Of a stretch of DNA of 41,171 nucleotides, positions 24,716 to 32,854 are shown one piece after another. The stretch's first letter is position 1. Every line of letters begins with the position of its first letter. Source of the DNA: an uncultured Prevotellaceae bacterium (lineage in GTDB: Bacteria; Bacteroidota; Bacteroidia; Bacteroidales; Bacteroidaceae); NCBI GenBank assembly GCA_946185805.1, contig CAMHKU010000013.1, positions 1 through 41,171 on the forward strand, read 5' to 3'. A program made the translations under genes and the position numbers. Below the pieces are notes generated by a model. That model had not been told where the DNA came from and did not search any database. It was given only the letters and a program-made list of their open reading frames with translations.

Positions 24716-26617
24716 ATGGACCTCATCCATCTTCTCCCCGATACCGTTGCCAACCAGATAGCTGCCGGCGAGGTGATTCAGCGACCGGCTTCCGTTATCA
24801 AGGAGCTGGTAGAGAACGCCGTTGATGCTGGTGCAAAGACGGTGCGTGTGATTGTCGTTGACGCTGGGCGCACCACCATCCAGGTTATTGATGACGGCCA
24901 CGGCATGTCAGAGACCGACGCCCGCCTGGCCTTCGAGCGCCACGCCACGTCGAAAATCCGGCAGGCCGACGACCTCTTCGCCCTCCACACCATGGGCTTC
25001 CGTGGCGAGGCGCTGCCTTCCATTGCCGCAGTGGCGCAGGTGGAACTTACAACACGTATGTCCGATGACGAGATAGGCACACGACTCACTCTGGCTGCCT
25101 CCAAGGTGGTGTCTCAGGAACCTGTCTCCTGTCCCGTGGGCTGCAACTTCAAGGTCGAGAACCTCTTCTATAACGTTCCCGTGCGCCGTAAGTTCCTCAA
25201 ATCTAATGCTACGGAGCTTAACAATATTATTACGGCTTTTCAGCGCATAGCTCTCGTCTATTCTGATATTGCTTTCTCCCTGCATAGCAATACTACACAG
25301 GGCGGCTCATTGCATGCCGACCATGGCAACGAATTGTTCAACCTCCGTGCAGGTTCGCTCTTGCAGCGTATCACCGACATCTTTGGCAAGCGCTTCGCTC
25401 AGGATCTCCTGCCCCTTGATGTCAATACTGCCATGGGGCATATCACAGGATTCGTGGCTAAGCCCGAGGCTGCCAAGCGCAAAGGAGCACTGCAGTATTT
25501 CTTCGTCAATGGCCGCTATATGCGCCATCCTTATTTCCATAAAGCGGTGCTCACGGCCTACGACCGTCTCATTCCTGAGGGGATGCAGCCTCAGTATTTC
25601 ATCTATTTTGACGTCGCTCCCGCCGACATCGACGTCAATATCCACCCTACGAAAACCGAGATAAAGTTCGAGAACGAGCAGCCCGTCTGGCAAATCCTCA
25701 CCGCTGCCGTCAAAGATGCCATAGGCCGCTTCTGCGAGATACCTGCCATCGACTTCGACACCGTCGGCCGCCCGGAAATTCCTCTTTATAACCCTTCCGT
25801 CGGGCCGTCTTATAACTCCGCTCCTCGCCTCTCTTTTACACCATCGTATAATCCTTCGTATAACCCCTTCTCTCCAGCGCTCTCCGCCGATACTGTTCCC
25901 GCCGGGGTTCCCGAAGAGGTTGCGCCCGATGCTTCTGTTTCTGCCGGGGTTCCCGAAGAGGTTGCGCCCGATGCTTCTGTTTCTGCCGGTTTTCCTGACG
26001 AGGGGGCGCCCGCCGCTCCCGCTTCTCTCTTCCACGGTGAACCTGCTCTTGAGGCTTCTCCCCTCCATTACCAATACAAGGCGCGCTATATCATGACGGC
26101 CGTGAAGTCGGGCCTCATGCTCATCGACCAGCATCGCGCCTCCGTCCGTGTGCTTTATGAGCGCTATCTCGCCAAGACGGCCGCTCACACCATGACACCT
26201 CAAAGTGTGCTCTTCCCCGAGGTGCTGCAGCTTTCTCCTGCCGAGGCGGCTATACTCTCCGAGGCTCTTCCGCAACTTGCAGCTATGGGCTTCGAACTTT
26301 CCGACCTTGGTGGCGCAGCATATTCTGTTACTGCTATTCCCGCCGATGCCGACAGCGACCCGCTCACCCTTGTACGCACTGTCCTTGCCGACATCGCCGA
26401 CGCCACTGTCTCGACAGCTCTCACTACGCAACGTGAGCGTGTCGCGCTCTCCTTAGCCCGGGCTACAGCAGTGCCCTATGGCCAAGTCCTTTCTAACGAC
26501 GAGATGGACAGCCTTACTAACCAGCTCTTCGCCTGTGGTAATGTTAACTATACGCCCGACGGTAATCCGATACTGGCCATATTGCCCCAGCAGGATATTG
26601 ATCGCCTCTTTACATAA
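24716..26617 (+). CDS. mutL: DNA mismatch repair protein MutL
   Basis: 633-residue MutL that links MutS to downstream repair. The GHKL ATPase N-domain has IAAGEVIQRPASVIKELVENAVDAG, DDGHGMSE, TMGFRGEALPSIA and VNGRYMRHPYFHKAV. The C-terminal dimer domain starts near 455 and contains LMLIDQHRASVRVLYERY. There the endonuclease signature DQHA(X)2E(X)4E is not met, as I recall from Bacteroides MutL. The linker (about 355-450) is disordered, with YNPS repeats and three 14-residue repeats (25895-26020). Stop and next start touch. Confidence 0.95.
   Translation: MDLIHLLPDTVANQIAAGEVIQRPASVIKELVENAVDAGAKTVRVIVVDAGRTTIQVIDDGHGMSETDARLAFERHATSKIRQADDLFALHTMGFRGEALPSIAAVAQVELTTRMSDDEIGTRLTLAASKVVSQEPVSCPVGCNFKVENLFYNVPVRRKFLKSNATELNNIITAFQRIALVYSDIAFSLHSNTTQGGSLHADHGNELFNLRAGSLLQRITDIFGKRFAQDLLPLDVNTAMGHITGFVAKPEAAKRKGALQYFFVNGRYMRHPYFHKAVLTAYDRLIPEGMQPQYFIYFDVAPADIDVNIHPTKTEIKFENEQPVWQILTAAVKDAIGRFCEIPAIDFDTVGRPEIPLYNPSVGPSYNSAPRLSFTPSYNPSYNPFSPALSADTVPAGVPEEVAPDASVSAGVPEEVAPDASVSAGFPDEGAPAAPASLFHGEPALEASPLHYQYKARYIMTAVKSGLMLIDQHRASVRVLYERYLAKTAAHTMTPQSVLFPEVLQLSPAEAAILSEALPQLAAMGFELSDLGGAAYSVTAIPADADSDPLTLVRTVLADIADATVSTALTTQRERVALSLARATAVPYGQVLSNDEMDSLTNQLFACGNVNYTPDGNPILAILPQQDIDRLFT
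25895..26020 (+). repeat. 42-bp tandem repeats in the MutL linker
   Basis: Units 25895-25936, 25937-25978 and 25979-26020 encode VPAGVPEEVAPDAS, VSAGVPEEVAPDAS and VSAGFPDEGAPAAP. The first two are nearly identical in DNA, so the duplication is recent. Confidence 0.9.
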
Positions 26618-27610
26618 ATGGAAAAGCGCCTCGACTACGTTGACATTGCCAAGGGAATAGGCATCCTGCTGGTCGTCTGTTCCCATTCTGATGCATTGCC
26701 ATTAATGTGGCTCTTGATGGGCATGTTTGTGCCTGTGTTCTATTTCTGCTCTGGTTATACGTTTTCCTGTAAGGGGACGCTTAGCGAGGCCTTTGTGCGC
26801 CACTTCCGTAAGCTGTTCGTGCCTTATCTGTTTTTCAATGCATTGTTGTTCCTCGCCTTTGGCCACTTTTCCCTCAGAGAGGTGGCGGGGGTGTGCTATT
26901 CGCGCTATAGCCTTTTTCCGCTCGATATTAGTCCTAATGTGAAGTTCCTGACTTCGGGCAATTATCCCATGTGGTTCCTCACGTCAATGATTGTCAGTTA
27001 TCTGCTATTCTATGTCATCGTCTATCATGAGAGATACCGATGGTGGATACTTTCCGCTTATGCGGTCGCTACTGTGGCCTTTATGTATTGTCCCATCCTG
27101 CTGCCTTGGAGTATTGACACCGCCTTCCTCACAGCTGTATTCATGTATACTGGTATGCTGGCCAGACGACATAATGCTATGTCGTGGAATATATGGTGGA
27201 TAGTATTGTTGGCATTTCTTTATGTCGGTATTCACTGCATTGCCGGCGATATCAACCTTTCTGTTCGTATGTACGGCACATCGGTGGCTTTCTATTTCCT
27301 TTTGGGCTCTGTAGGCAGCTTCCTGCTGCTGTGGCTTTCGAGGTTTCTGGAGCATACGCTGGCCGGCAGTCTCTTTACGCTGTTGGGCCGTCATTCTCTT
27401 ACAATCTTCTCTGTCGAGATGGCCTTTATCGTACCCGCAAAGTCGCTTTGTGAGTATGTGCTTCCCGGTTTTGCTGCCGATGCGCCTGCTGGCTCTGAGT
27501 GGACTTATGTGGCGGGACTGGTAGAGATAGTCTTTGCTTTGATGGGCGGGTGGCTCTTGTCTGTAGTATTACATAAGAGTAGGTTCCTGAGCCGCCTCCT
27601 GCAGTTCTGA
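26618..27610 (+). CDS. Acyltransferase-3 family membrane protein
   Basis: 330-residue polytopic inner-membrane acyltransferase. It begins MEKRLDYVDIAKGIGILLVVCSH, with the H and arginine-containing segments expected in AT3 proteins, and has about ten hydrophobic segments. The start follows the mutL stop with no gap. AT3 proteins pass acetyl groups across the membrane for polysaccharide O-acylation. The SGNH gene 33 bp downstream supports this. Substrate unknown. Confidence 0.88.
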   Translation: MEKRLDYVDIAKGIGILLVVCSHSDALPLMWLLMGMFVPVFYFCSGYTFSCKGTLSEAFVRHFRKLFVPYLFFNALLFLAFGHFSLREVAGVCYSRYSLFPLDISPNVKFLTSGNYPMWFLTSMIVSYLLFYVIVYHERYRWWILSAYAVATVAFMYCPILLPWSIDTAFLTAVFMYTGMLARRHNAMSWNIWWIVLLAFLYVGIHCIAGDINLSVRMYGTSVAFYFLLGSVGSFLLLWLSRFLEHTLAGSLFTLLGRHSLTIFSVEMAFIVPAKSLCEYVLPGFAADAPAGSEWTYVAGLVEIVFALMGGWLLSVVLHKSRFLSRLLQF

Positions 27611-27643
27611 GCTCTTGCCTTAGCCTCTATCAAATTCTTTTTT

Positions 27644-28453
27644 ATGCGAAAAACAGTTATCATGGGTATGGTTGCACTTTTAGTTGTCTTGGTGGCCGTT
27701 GTCACCCTTTATGCGTATTACTACAGCCGCTGGAAACATCTTTGGACTCTTGAGTCTCCCTGCCCGCCCTATACTGTGGCGGCAGTAACTGACGACAGTC
27801 TGCGCGTAGTGATGATTGGCGACAGCTGGGTGGGCATGCGGCGTCAGTATGATGTCGACAGCATGCTGGCATCACAACTCAGCCGTCTTTGCGGGTGTAA
27901 AGCCACTGTAACCTCCTGTGGACGTGGTGGGGAGAAGACGCGCGGTATTTACCACCTGATGTTCAACTCCGGCGACTATGGCACCAGACCTTTACTCTCG
28001 GCAGGCGCTCATTACTGTGTCATAGTGGCGGGTATCAATGATGCTGCTGCCTGTCTGGGCACGCGGCAGTATGTGTACTATTACCGCCAGATAATAGACT
28101 TCTTGGTAGGCAACCGTATCCGGCCAGTGGTAGTAGAGATTCCTGATGTTGACATTTGGCATCTCTATGGCTCTAAACCAGCTTACAATCTGCTGTCTGA
28201 TTTTGTCAAGTCAACGATGAGCGGTTGCCGGATGTATAGCTACCGTGGCTACCGTGAGGCTCTTCGCCGTATGCTTGATGACGAGCAACTGGCCGGCAAG
28301 GTGGTCTTGGTCGGCATGGAGGACTGGAACGACGGCAGTCCCGCCATTGACGAGAAACTGTTTCTCACCGACAGGATTCATCTTAACCACCAGGGCTATC
28401 AGCGGCTTGACGCCAGCATAGCACGTGCCATTGCTGCCGACGTCAGCAGATAG
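27644..28453 (+). CDS. Membrane-anchored SGNH/GDSL hydrolase
   Basis: 269-residue protein with one N-terminal membrane helix (VIMGMVALLVVLVAVVTLYAYY), so the catalytic domain faces the periplasm. SGNH blocks: GDSW (Ser), GRGG (Gly), GIND (Asn) and DRIHLNHQGY (Asp-x-x-His). Paired with the AT3 gene upstream it fits a two-part O-acylation module in which the SGNH protein transfers the acetyl group to a glycan. It could alternatively be an esterase. Confidence 0.86.
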   Translation: MRKTVIMGMVALLVVLVAVVTLYAYYYSRWKHLWTLESPCPPYTVAAVTDDSLRVVMIGDSWVGMRRQYDVDSMLASQLSRLCGCKATVTSCGRGGEKTRGIYHLMFNSGDYGTRPLLSAGAHYCVIVAGINDAAACLGTRQYVYYYRQIIDFLVGNRIRPVVVEIPDVDIWHLYGSKPAYNLLSDFVKSTMSGCRMYSYRGYREALRRMLDDEQLAGKVVLVGMEDWNDGSPAIDEKLFLTDRIHLNHQGYQRLDASIARAIAADVSR

Positions 28454-28461
28454 TCAGCGGC

Positions 28462-29436
28462 CTAAAAGAACTTGCTGATTCCCGACTTCTCAATGGCCCA
28501 ATGGGCAAATATGCCTAATGCTGTGGATAACACCATAAAGCCTGCAGTAGCGGCATCGTGCCATGGGGCTGGGATGGTGATCAGGCCTGTGAGCAGGGCG
28601 TGGAAGAACATGCCTTGGATGATATACACTTCAAGGCTGGCTTTGCCTATCTCAGCCATCATGGGATTTATCCAGTGAATCACTTTCGACATCCCGGTAA
28701 ATATGACTACTGTCAGCGGCAGCAGAAATAGTAATGAGAAATACTTGTAGTTGTACACTTCATGGTGGTGGGGATAGAGCATGGCGAAGAATGGCAGCCC
28801 AGCAATCAATAGCAACCAGTAGTATCGGCTTGTGATGCCGTGTCTTATCCAGTAGCCGCACATCATTCCTAATACAAAGGTCGGTACGCGATAAAGCAGG
28901 AAGAAGTGGGCCTCGCCTTTGCCGACATACTCTCCTGCCACGACGATATAGCTTGCCACGAGCAGCAGGAGGCACATCAGCCCCGTGATCCAATACCATC
29001 GCCGGTCAATCAGTTGCTTGATAAAAGGTGCAACGAGATAGAGCGCAACAATCGAGGGGATGTACCATTCAGCATAGATGCCTCCCGTCCAAAAGCCGAT
29101 GGTAGAATAGCGGAAGAGATATTCCCACAGCGTGTCGTGATACAGCAGCAGGCTGCCAAAGATGCCCAACAGGTAGTAGGTGGGGAATATCCTGAGTAGG
29201 CGCTTCTTATAGAAATGACTCAGCCGGCCGTCTTTATCTAATGAGAAATAGAGCCCAAGGCCTGACACCATCATGAATATCTCTACGCCCGCAAATCCGT
29301 ACTGGGCAATAAATCCCAAGGGCTTGATTTGCGTGAATGTGAAGTGAAGCATCATAATCCACACAATAGCCCATCCCATCAGCTCAGACCGATAGGTAGA
29401 GATGTCTTGGAGTTGGAATAGTCTTGAAGTATTCAT
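28462..29436 (-). CDS. Acyltransferase-3 family protein, last gene of polysaccharide operon
   Basis: 324-residue polytopic membrane protein. The start MNTSRLFQLQDISTYRSELMGWAIVWIMMLHF at 29436 overlaps the previous stop (ATGA); a longer frame would overlap too far. It shows an R-x10-H-type first helix, GVEIFMMVSGLGLYFS and further hydrophobic segments, as in AT3 O-acetyltransferases. As the last gene of the operon with glycosyltransferases and a flippase, it probably acetylates the exported polysaccharide. It converges on the SGNH gene with 8 bp between. Confidence 0.87.
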   Translation of the reverse strand: MNTSRLFQLQDISTYRSELMGWAIVWIMMLHFTFTQIKPLGFIAQYGFAGVEIFMMVSGLGLYFSLDKDGRLSHFYKKRLLRIFPTYYLLGIFGSLLLYHDTLWEYLFRYSTIGFWTGGIYAEWYIPSIVALYLVAPFIKQLIDRRWYWITGLMCLLLLVASYIVVAGEYVGKGEAHFFLLYRVPTFVLGMMCGYWIRHGITSRYYWLLLIAGLPFFAMLYPHHHEVYNYKYFSLLFLLPLTVVIFTGMSKVIHWINPMMAEIGKASLEVYIIQGMFFHALLTGLITIPAPWHDAATAGFMVLSTALGIFAHWAIEKSGISKFF

Positions 29437-30359
29437 CTGATGTGCCCTTTCCCCATCTTCCATAGCAGGCGGTCGCGCCACTGGTAGTATTTGGTCATCA
29501 ACGGGCGACGGCGGCTGTAGAATCGTAAGCAGAGGGTTGTCAACCTTCTGGGAAAGTCTATCATGCTGCCGGGGGTGATGAGAAAGTGGTTGTAGTCGCT
29601 CACTTTGTCTTTCATAAACGGACGGTGCTGGAAATGGGCATAGATGGACTCCTTCCTCTCTATGTGCCCGTTGTTGAAGCGTAGCATGTAAAGCTTGCTG
29701 CCCTTGTGCTCAAAGAGTATCTGCTGCCAGCCACGGGTGAGGCTGTTCATCGAATACGACTTCTTGGGGATAGACACATTGTCAAACTGCCAGTCGAGGA
29801 AACAGTCCTCAGGTCGGCACTCCTTCCATTTGTCGGCACAGCCCTTGTGGTCGTATTCGTCGAAGAACGTCTGTTTGTGGATGGTCAGCACTTCCTTGTA
29901 GTTCTGGTATCCGGGAATGATTACTTGATAGTATTGGTTTGCGTCGTCGTCGTTGCGATAGAGTGTCAGGTGACCGTAGCCTAAGAAGAACTTGTAACGG
30001 GCAAGCACGTCGTCGGTGAAGAACGCTCTCAGGTCGCCATAGACCACGTCCAGGTCACCGTACCCCCAATAGTCGTACTTGGCGATATACTGTTGCAGGG
30101 CTTGGCCGTAGACGGGCTTGAAGTCACAGAGAATATACGGACGGTCGAGAACGATGGGGAAGTCGAAAACAGCCTGAATGTATTCTCTGAACTCTGAAAA
30201 CTGCATCTTGTGGACGATGATATTCTTTGCCGGCTCTACGTCGGCATCGGTGAAGAACATGAAGTCGATACTGGGATTGCGCAATGCTGACTCACGCCAC
30301 ATCTTGTATTGTGCGGGCAGCGTGCCGAAATAGGGAAATATGAGGACGATGGGTTTCAT
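29433..30359 (-). CDS. DUF6625-like putative glycosyltransferase
   Basis: 308-residue protein starting MKPIVLIFPYFGTLPAQYKMW at 30359, chosen for the ATGA overlap with the preceding gene. FMFFTDADVEP, KPVYGQAL and YWGYGDLDVVYGDLRAFF recall DUF6625 proteins of capsule loci, with GDLD as a likely DxD-type metal site and EDCFLDWQFDNVSIP near the C-terminal third. It is cytoplasmic with no membrane segments. The sugar used is unknown. Confidence 0.75.
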   Translation of the reverse strand: MKPIVLIFPYFGTLPAQYKMWRESALRNPSIDFMFFTDADVEPAKNIIVHKMQFSEFREYIQAVFDFPIVLDRPYILCDFKPVYGQALQQYIAKYDYWGYGDLDVVYGDLRAFFTDDVLARYKFFLGYGHLTLYRNDDDANQYYQVIIPGYQNYKEVLTIHKQTFFDEYDHKGCADKWKECRPEDCFLDWQFDNVSIPKKSYSMNSLTRGWQQILFEHKGSKLYMLRFNNGHIERKESIYAHFQHRPFMKDKVSDYNHFLITPGSMIDFPRRLTTLCLRFYSRRRPLMTKYYQWRDRLLWKMGKGHIR

Positions 30360-31168
30360 GGACGGTTCTTTAATTTCATGCGGTAGATAATCTTGATAAG
30401 ATACGTTAGCCATTTGCGGGTCTGGACATTCTCCAACAACTCTAACAGTTTGTATAGTGTGGTCTTGTCCAGTTGGCTCAGAGTGTCGTAGTCGTTTCTC
30501 GCACCTTGGGGCAGGTATTCTGCCAATACCCTCTGGTGCTCGGCTATGCGGCGCTCGTTATAGGTGCGGCTGACGCCGTCAGGCTCGCGACGGCAGACGA
30601 CTACGTCGGTGAGAGCCACGCTACAGCCCTCGACACAGATTTTTTGTATGTAGAACTTGATGTCGGCAACGATTCTCAGGCTCTCGTCGTAGAGCGTGTC
30701 GCTAAACAGCTTGCGCTTGAAGAAGGTGCTCTGGTGGGGCAGCGTCTGGATATAGAAGGTGACCATCGAGACGCGCGGCGGCAGTATGGTGCAGAATCCC
30801 CGCTGCGTCGTGGCATTGTAGTGGTAGTCGCGACCTACGATGAGATCGGCGGTCAGTTGCTGGTCACTCAGGTGCTGCAGCACGTCGCTGCTGTAGAAAC
30901 AGTCGCCGCTGTTCATGAAGTTGAGATACTCTCCACGAGCCTTGTGTATGCCTTTGTTCATGCCCTGATAGATACCGCCGTCCTTTTCCGACACCCAGTA
31001 GCTGATCTGGCTGTCATATTCCTTAAGCACGTCAACACTGCCGTCGGTAGAACCGCCGTCAATGACGATATACTCATAGCCACGGAAAGTCTGGCTGACG
31101 ACACTCTCTATGGTGCGGCGCAGCCCTTCTTTGTTGTTGTAGTTGACGGTGATGATGGAGTATTTCAT
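30356..31168 (-). CDS. Family 2 glycosyltransferase
   Basis: 270-residue GT2 enzyme: MKYSIITVNYNNKEGLRRTIESV, YIVIDGGSTDGSVDVL (nucleotide-sugar site) and YWVSEKDGGIYQGMNKGIHKARGEYLNFMNSGD, the GT-A fold with DxD replaced by NSGD. It ends with a basic helix (IIYRMKLKNRP). Overlaps both neighbours by 4 nt. It probably adds one sugar of a surface polysaccharide. Confidence 0.92.
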   Translation of the reverse strand: MKYSIITVNYNNKEGLRRTIESVVSQTFRGYEYIVIDGGSTDGSVDVLKEYDSQISYWVSEKDGGIYQGMNKGIHKARGEYLNFMNSGDCFYSSDVLQHLSDQQLTADLIVGRDYHYNATTQRGFCTILPPRVSMVTFYIQTLPHQSTFFKRKLFSDTLYDESLRIVADIKFYIQKICVEGCSVALTDVVVCRREPDGVSRTYNERRIAEHQRVLAEYLPQGARNDYDTLSQLDKTTLYKLLELLENVQTRKWLTYLIKIIYRMKLKNRP

Positions 31169-32697
31169 CGCTTTCTCATGAGTTTGATTCTGTTGACACT
31201 ATCTTTGGCTCCTTTGGCAAAGAGAAGGGTGGCACTGAGGTCGTAGCTGAGGAAGATGGTCATGCTGACAGCGCAGTAGCCGGCCCATTCGCCAATGCTG
31301 TTATAGGGGTTGAGTGGTATGAACCTGATGGTGTAAAGGGCGGCGGCGATGGCAAAGGCAGAGATGGCGTAGTTGCGCAGCACACCTCGCCAGTAGATGC
31401 CGACGGGCTCCTTGAAACCGGCGGTAAACAGGTAATAGGGTTTCCACAGCATGATGATGGGCACAAGACTGGCAATTTTGCCCATCAGTATGCCTACGAT
31501 GCCCCACTTGATGCCGCAGACGATGGTCACGCCTACGTTGATAATCAGCTCTGCCCATGCCGACCATACGTCGGCGTAAAGGCCGTGGGCGTAGTTGAAA
31601 CTGTCTACAGACTGCCGCGAGTTGGTGATATAGATGAAGATCACGAGCATCACTAAGATACTGTGGTCCATCACATACTCGGCTCCCAGCCAGTGTACGA
31701 TGAATGGCTCCAGAAAGGCATAGAGCGAGAAGGCCAGCGTCGCGGCAATGGTGTGCTGGATGGTGGTGAATTCCCAAAACACCTTCAGCATGTTCTGCTT
31801 GTTGCCCTCGGCAACGAGATTGCCTACGCTGGCACCCACACTGCCCGTGATGGAAGAAAACAGTGAGATGAGCTTCGAGATGATAATCATGTAGTTGCCA
31901 TAGTAGGCCACCATCTTCAGCGATACGAAGAAGAAGATAAAGAGCTCGTCGCTTTTGATGAGCATGAAGTCCTTGATCTTGTGGATGAACACCTGCTTGG
32001 TCTTGCTGATGATTTCTGGATATTGCTTCAGCAGTTGACGCCCTCGCCGCTTGTTGACCTTCAGCCACGGATACTCCTTGTTGATCTTCCAGTTGAGCAC
32101 TATGCAGCCTAAGAGTCCGAACAGGAATTCTATGCCTACCCACACGTAGAGGTTTCTGTAATTGTAAGCCAGGTATATCTGCAGCGCTATCTTCAGCAGG
32201 TTGGCCGTCTGCATGTAGATAGCTACCAGGTATCTTTTCTGGTCGGCACCGAGGAGTATCTGCCGGTAGTTGATGAAATAGCCGATGAGCGATGAGCCTA
32301 AGAACGAGTAAAAGGCAAAATAGATGATGCCTAAGCTCAGCTCCGTATGGCTGAAGATGAGCGGGAAAAACAGACTGACAATGAATGCCCCGCAGAAGAT
32401 GATGGCACCAATCCAGTTGTACAGATACCCCAGCAGCGACAGAATGTCTTGAATCTCTTCGCGGTTGCCGCTTTGCAGGGGCTTGAACAGGAAATAGCCG
32501 ATGCAGGCTGAGATACCCAGCTCCGAAAGGTTCAGGTAGCCAAGGATGTTGTTCAGCGTGCCCGTCAGGCCTATGAACTCGGCTCCTAGACAGTCGAGAA
32601 AAATCTTTCTGGAGAAGAAGGCAAAAAACAGCGAGAGGAAGTAAAACAAAATGTTTACTTCCGCGTTAAGCATGCTTTTTCTCACCCTTTCTCCCAT
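31165..32697 (-). CDS. Wzx-type polysaccharide flippase
   Basis: 510-residue polytopic protein of the MOP/Wzx group with about 12-14 hydrophobic segments (LNAEVNILFYFLSLFFAFFSRKIFLDCLGAEFIGL at the N terminus). It should flip lipid-linked repeat units to the periplasm. Start MGERVRKSMLNAEV at 32697 is chosen because a promoter box lies at 32728-32735; the longer frame to 32769 would start upstream of it. First gene of the four-gene operon; no wzy polymerase is visible here. Confidence 0.88.
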   Translation of the reverse strand: MGERVRKSMLNAEVNILFYFLSLFFAFFSRKIFLDCLGAEFIGLTGTLNNILGYLNLSELGISACIGYFLFKPLQSGNREEIQDILSLLGYLYNWIGAIIFCGAFIVSLFFPLIFSHTELSLGIIYFAFYSFLGSSLIGYFINYRQILLGADQKRYLVAIYMQTANLLKIALQIYLAYNYRNLYVWVGIEFLFGLLGCIVLNWKINKEYPWLKVNKRRGRQLLKQYPEIISKTKQVFIHKIKDFMLIKSDELFIFFFVSLKMVAYYGNYMIIISKLISLFSSITGSVGASVGNLVAEGNKQNMLKVFWEFTTIQHTIAATLAFSLYAFLEPFIVHWLGAEYVMDHSILVMLVIFIYITNSRQSVDSFNYAHGLYADVWSAWAELIINVGVTIVCGIKWGIVGILMGKIASLVPIIMLWKPYYLFTAGFKEPVGIYWRGVLRNYAISAFAIAAALYTIRFIPLNPYNSIGEWAGYCAVSMTIFLSYDLSATLLFAKGAKDSVNRIKLMRKR

Positions 32698-32727
32698 GGT
32701 GTTCGGTGCGTGTTTCTGTACTGCGGG

Positions 32728-32735
32728 CAAAGTTA
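32728..32735 (-). promoter_or_regulatory. Promoter -7 box of the polysaccharide operon
   Basis: The complement of 32728-32735 is TAACTTTG, followed by CCCGCAG, 31 bp before the flippase start. Confidence 0.68.
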
Positions 32736-32805
32736 CTACTTTTTCTTGAAACAGCCAAGGATTGTGCAATCTTTTGTGTCTATATGAAAATATGGGGCCG
32801 ATGGC

Positions 32806-32836
32806 TTGCAGGTTTCAGAATAAGTTATTATCTTTG
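32806..32836 (+). promoter_or_regulatory. Promoter of the DUF4450-like glycosidase
   Basis: TTG (32806-32808), 20 bp, TATCTTTG (32829-32836), then CCG; 18 bp before the start at 32855. Divergent from the flippase promoter. Confidence 0.72.
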
Positions 32837-32854
32837 CCGAAAACTTCTGACTAC

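Noticed and set aside
24716..26617. MutL as an active endonuclease
   Set aside because: The DQHA(X)2E(X)4E signature is replaced by DQHRASVRVLYE, as in Bacteroides MutL from memory; not a damaged gene.
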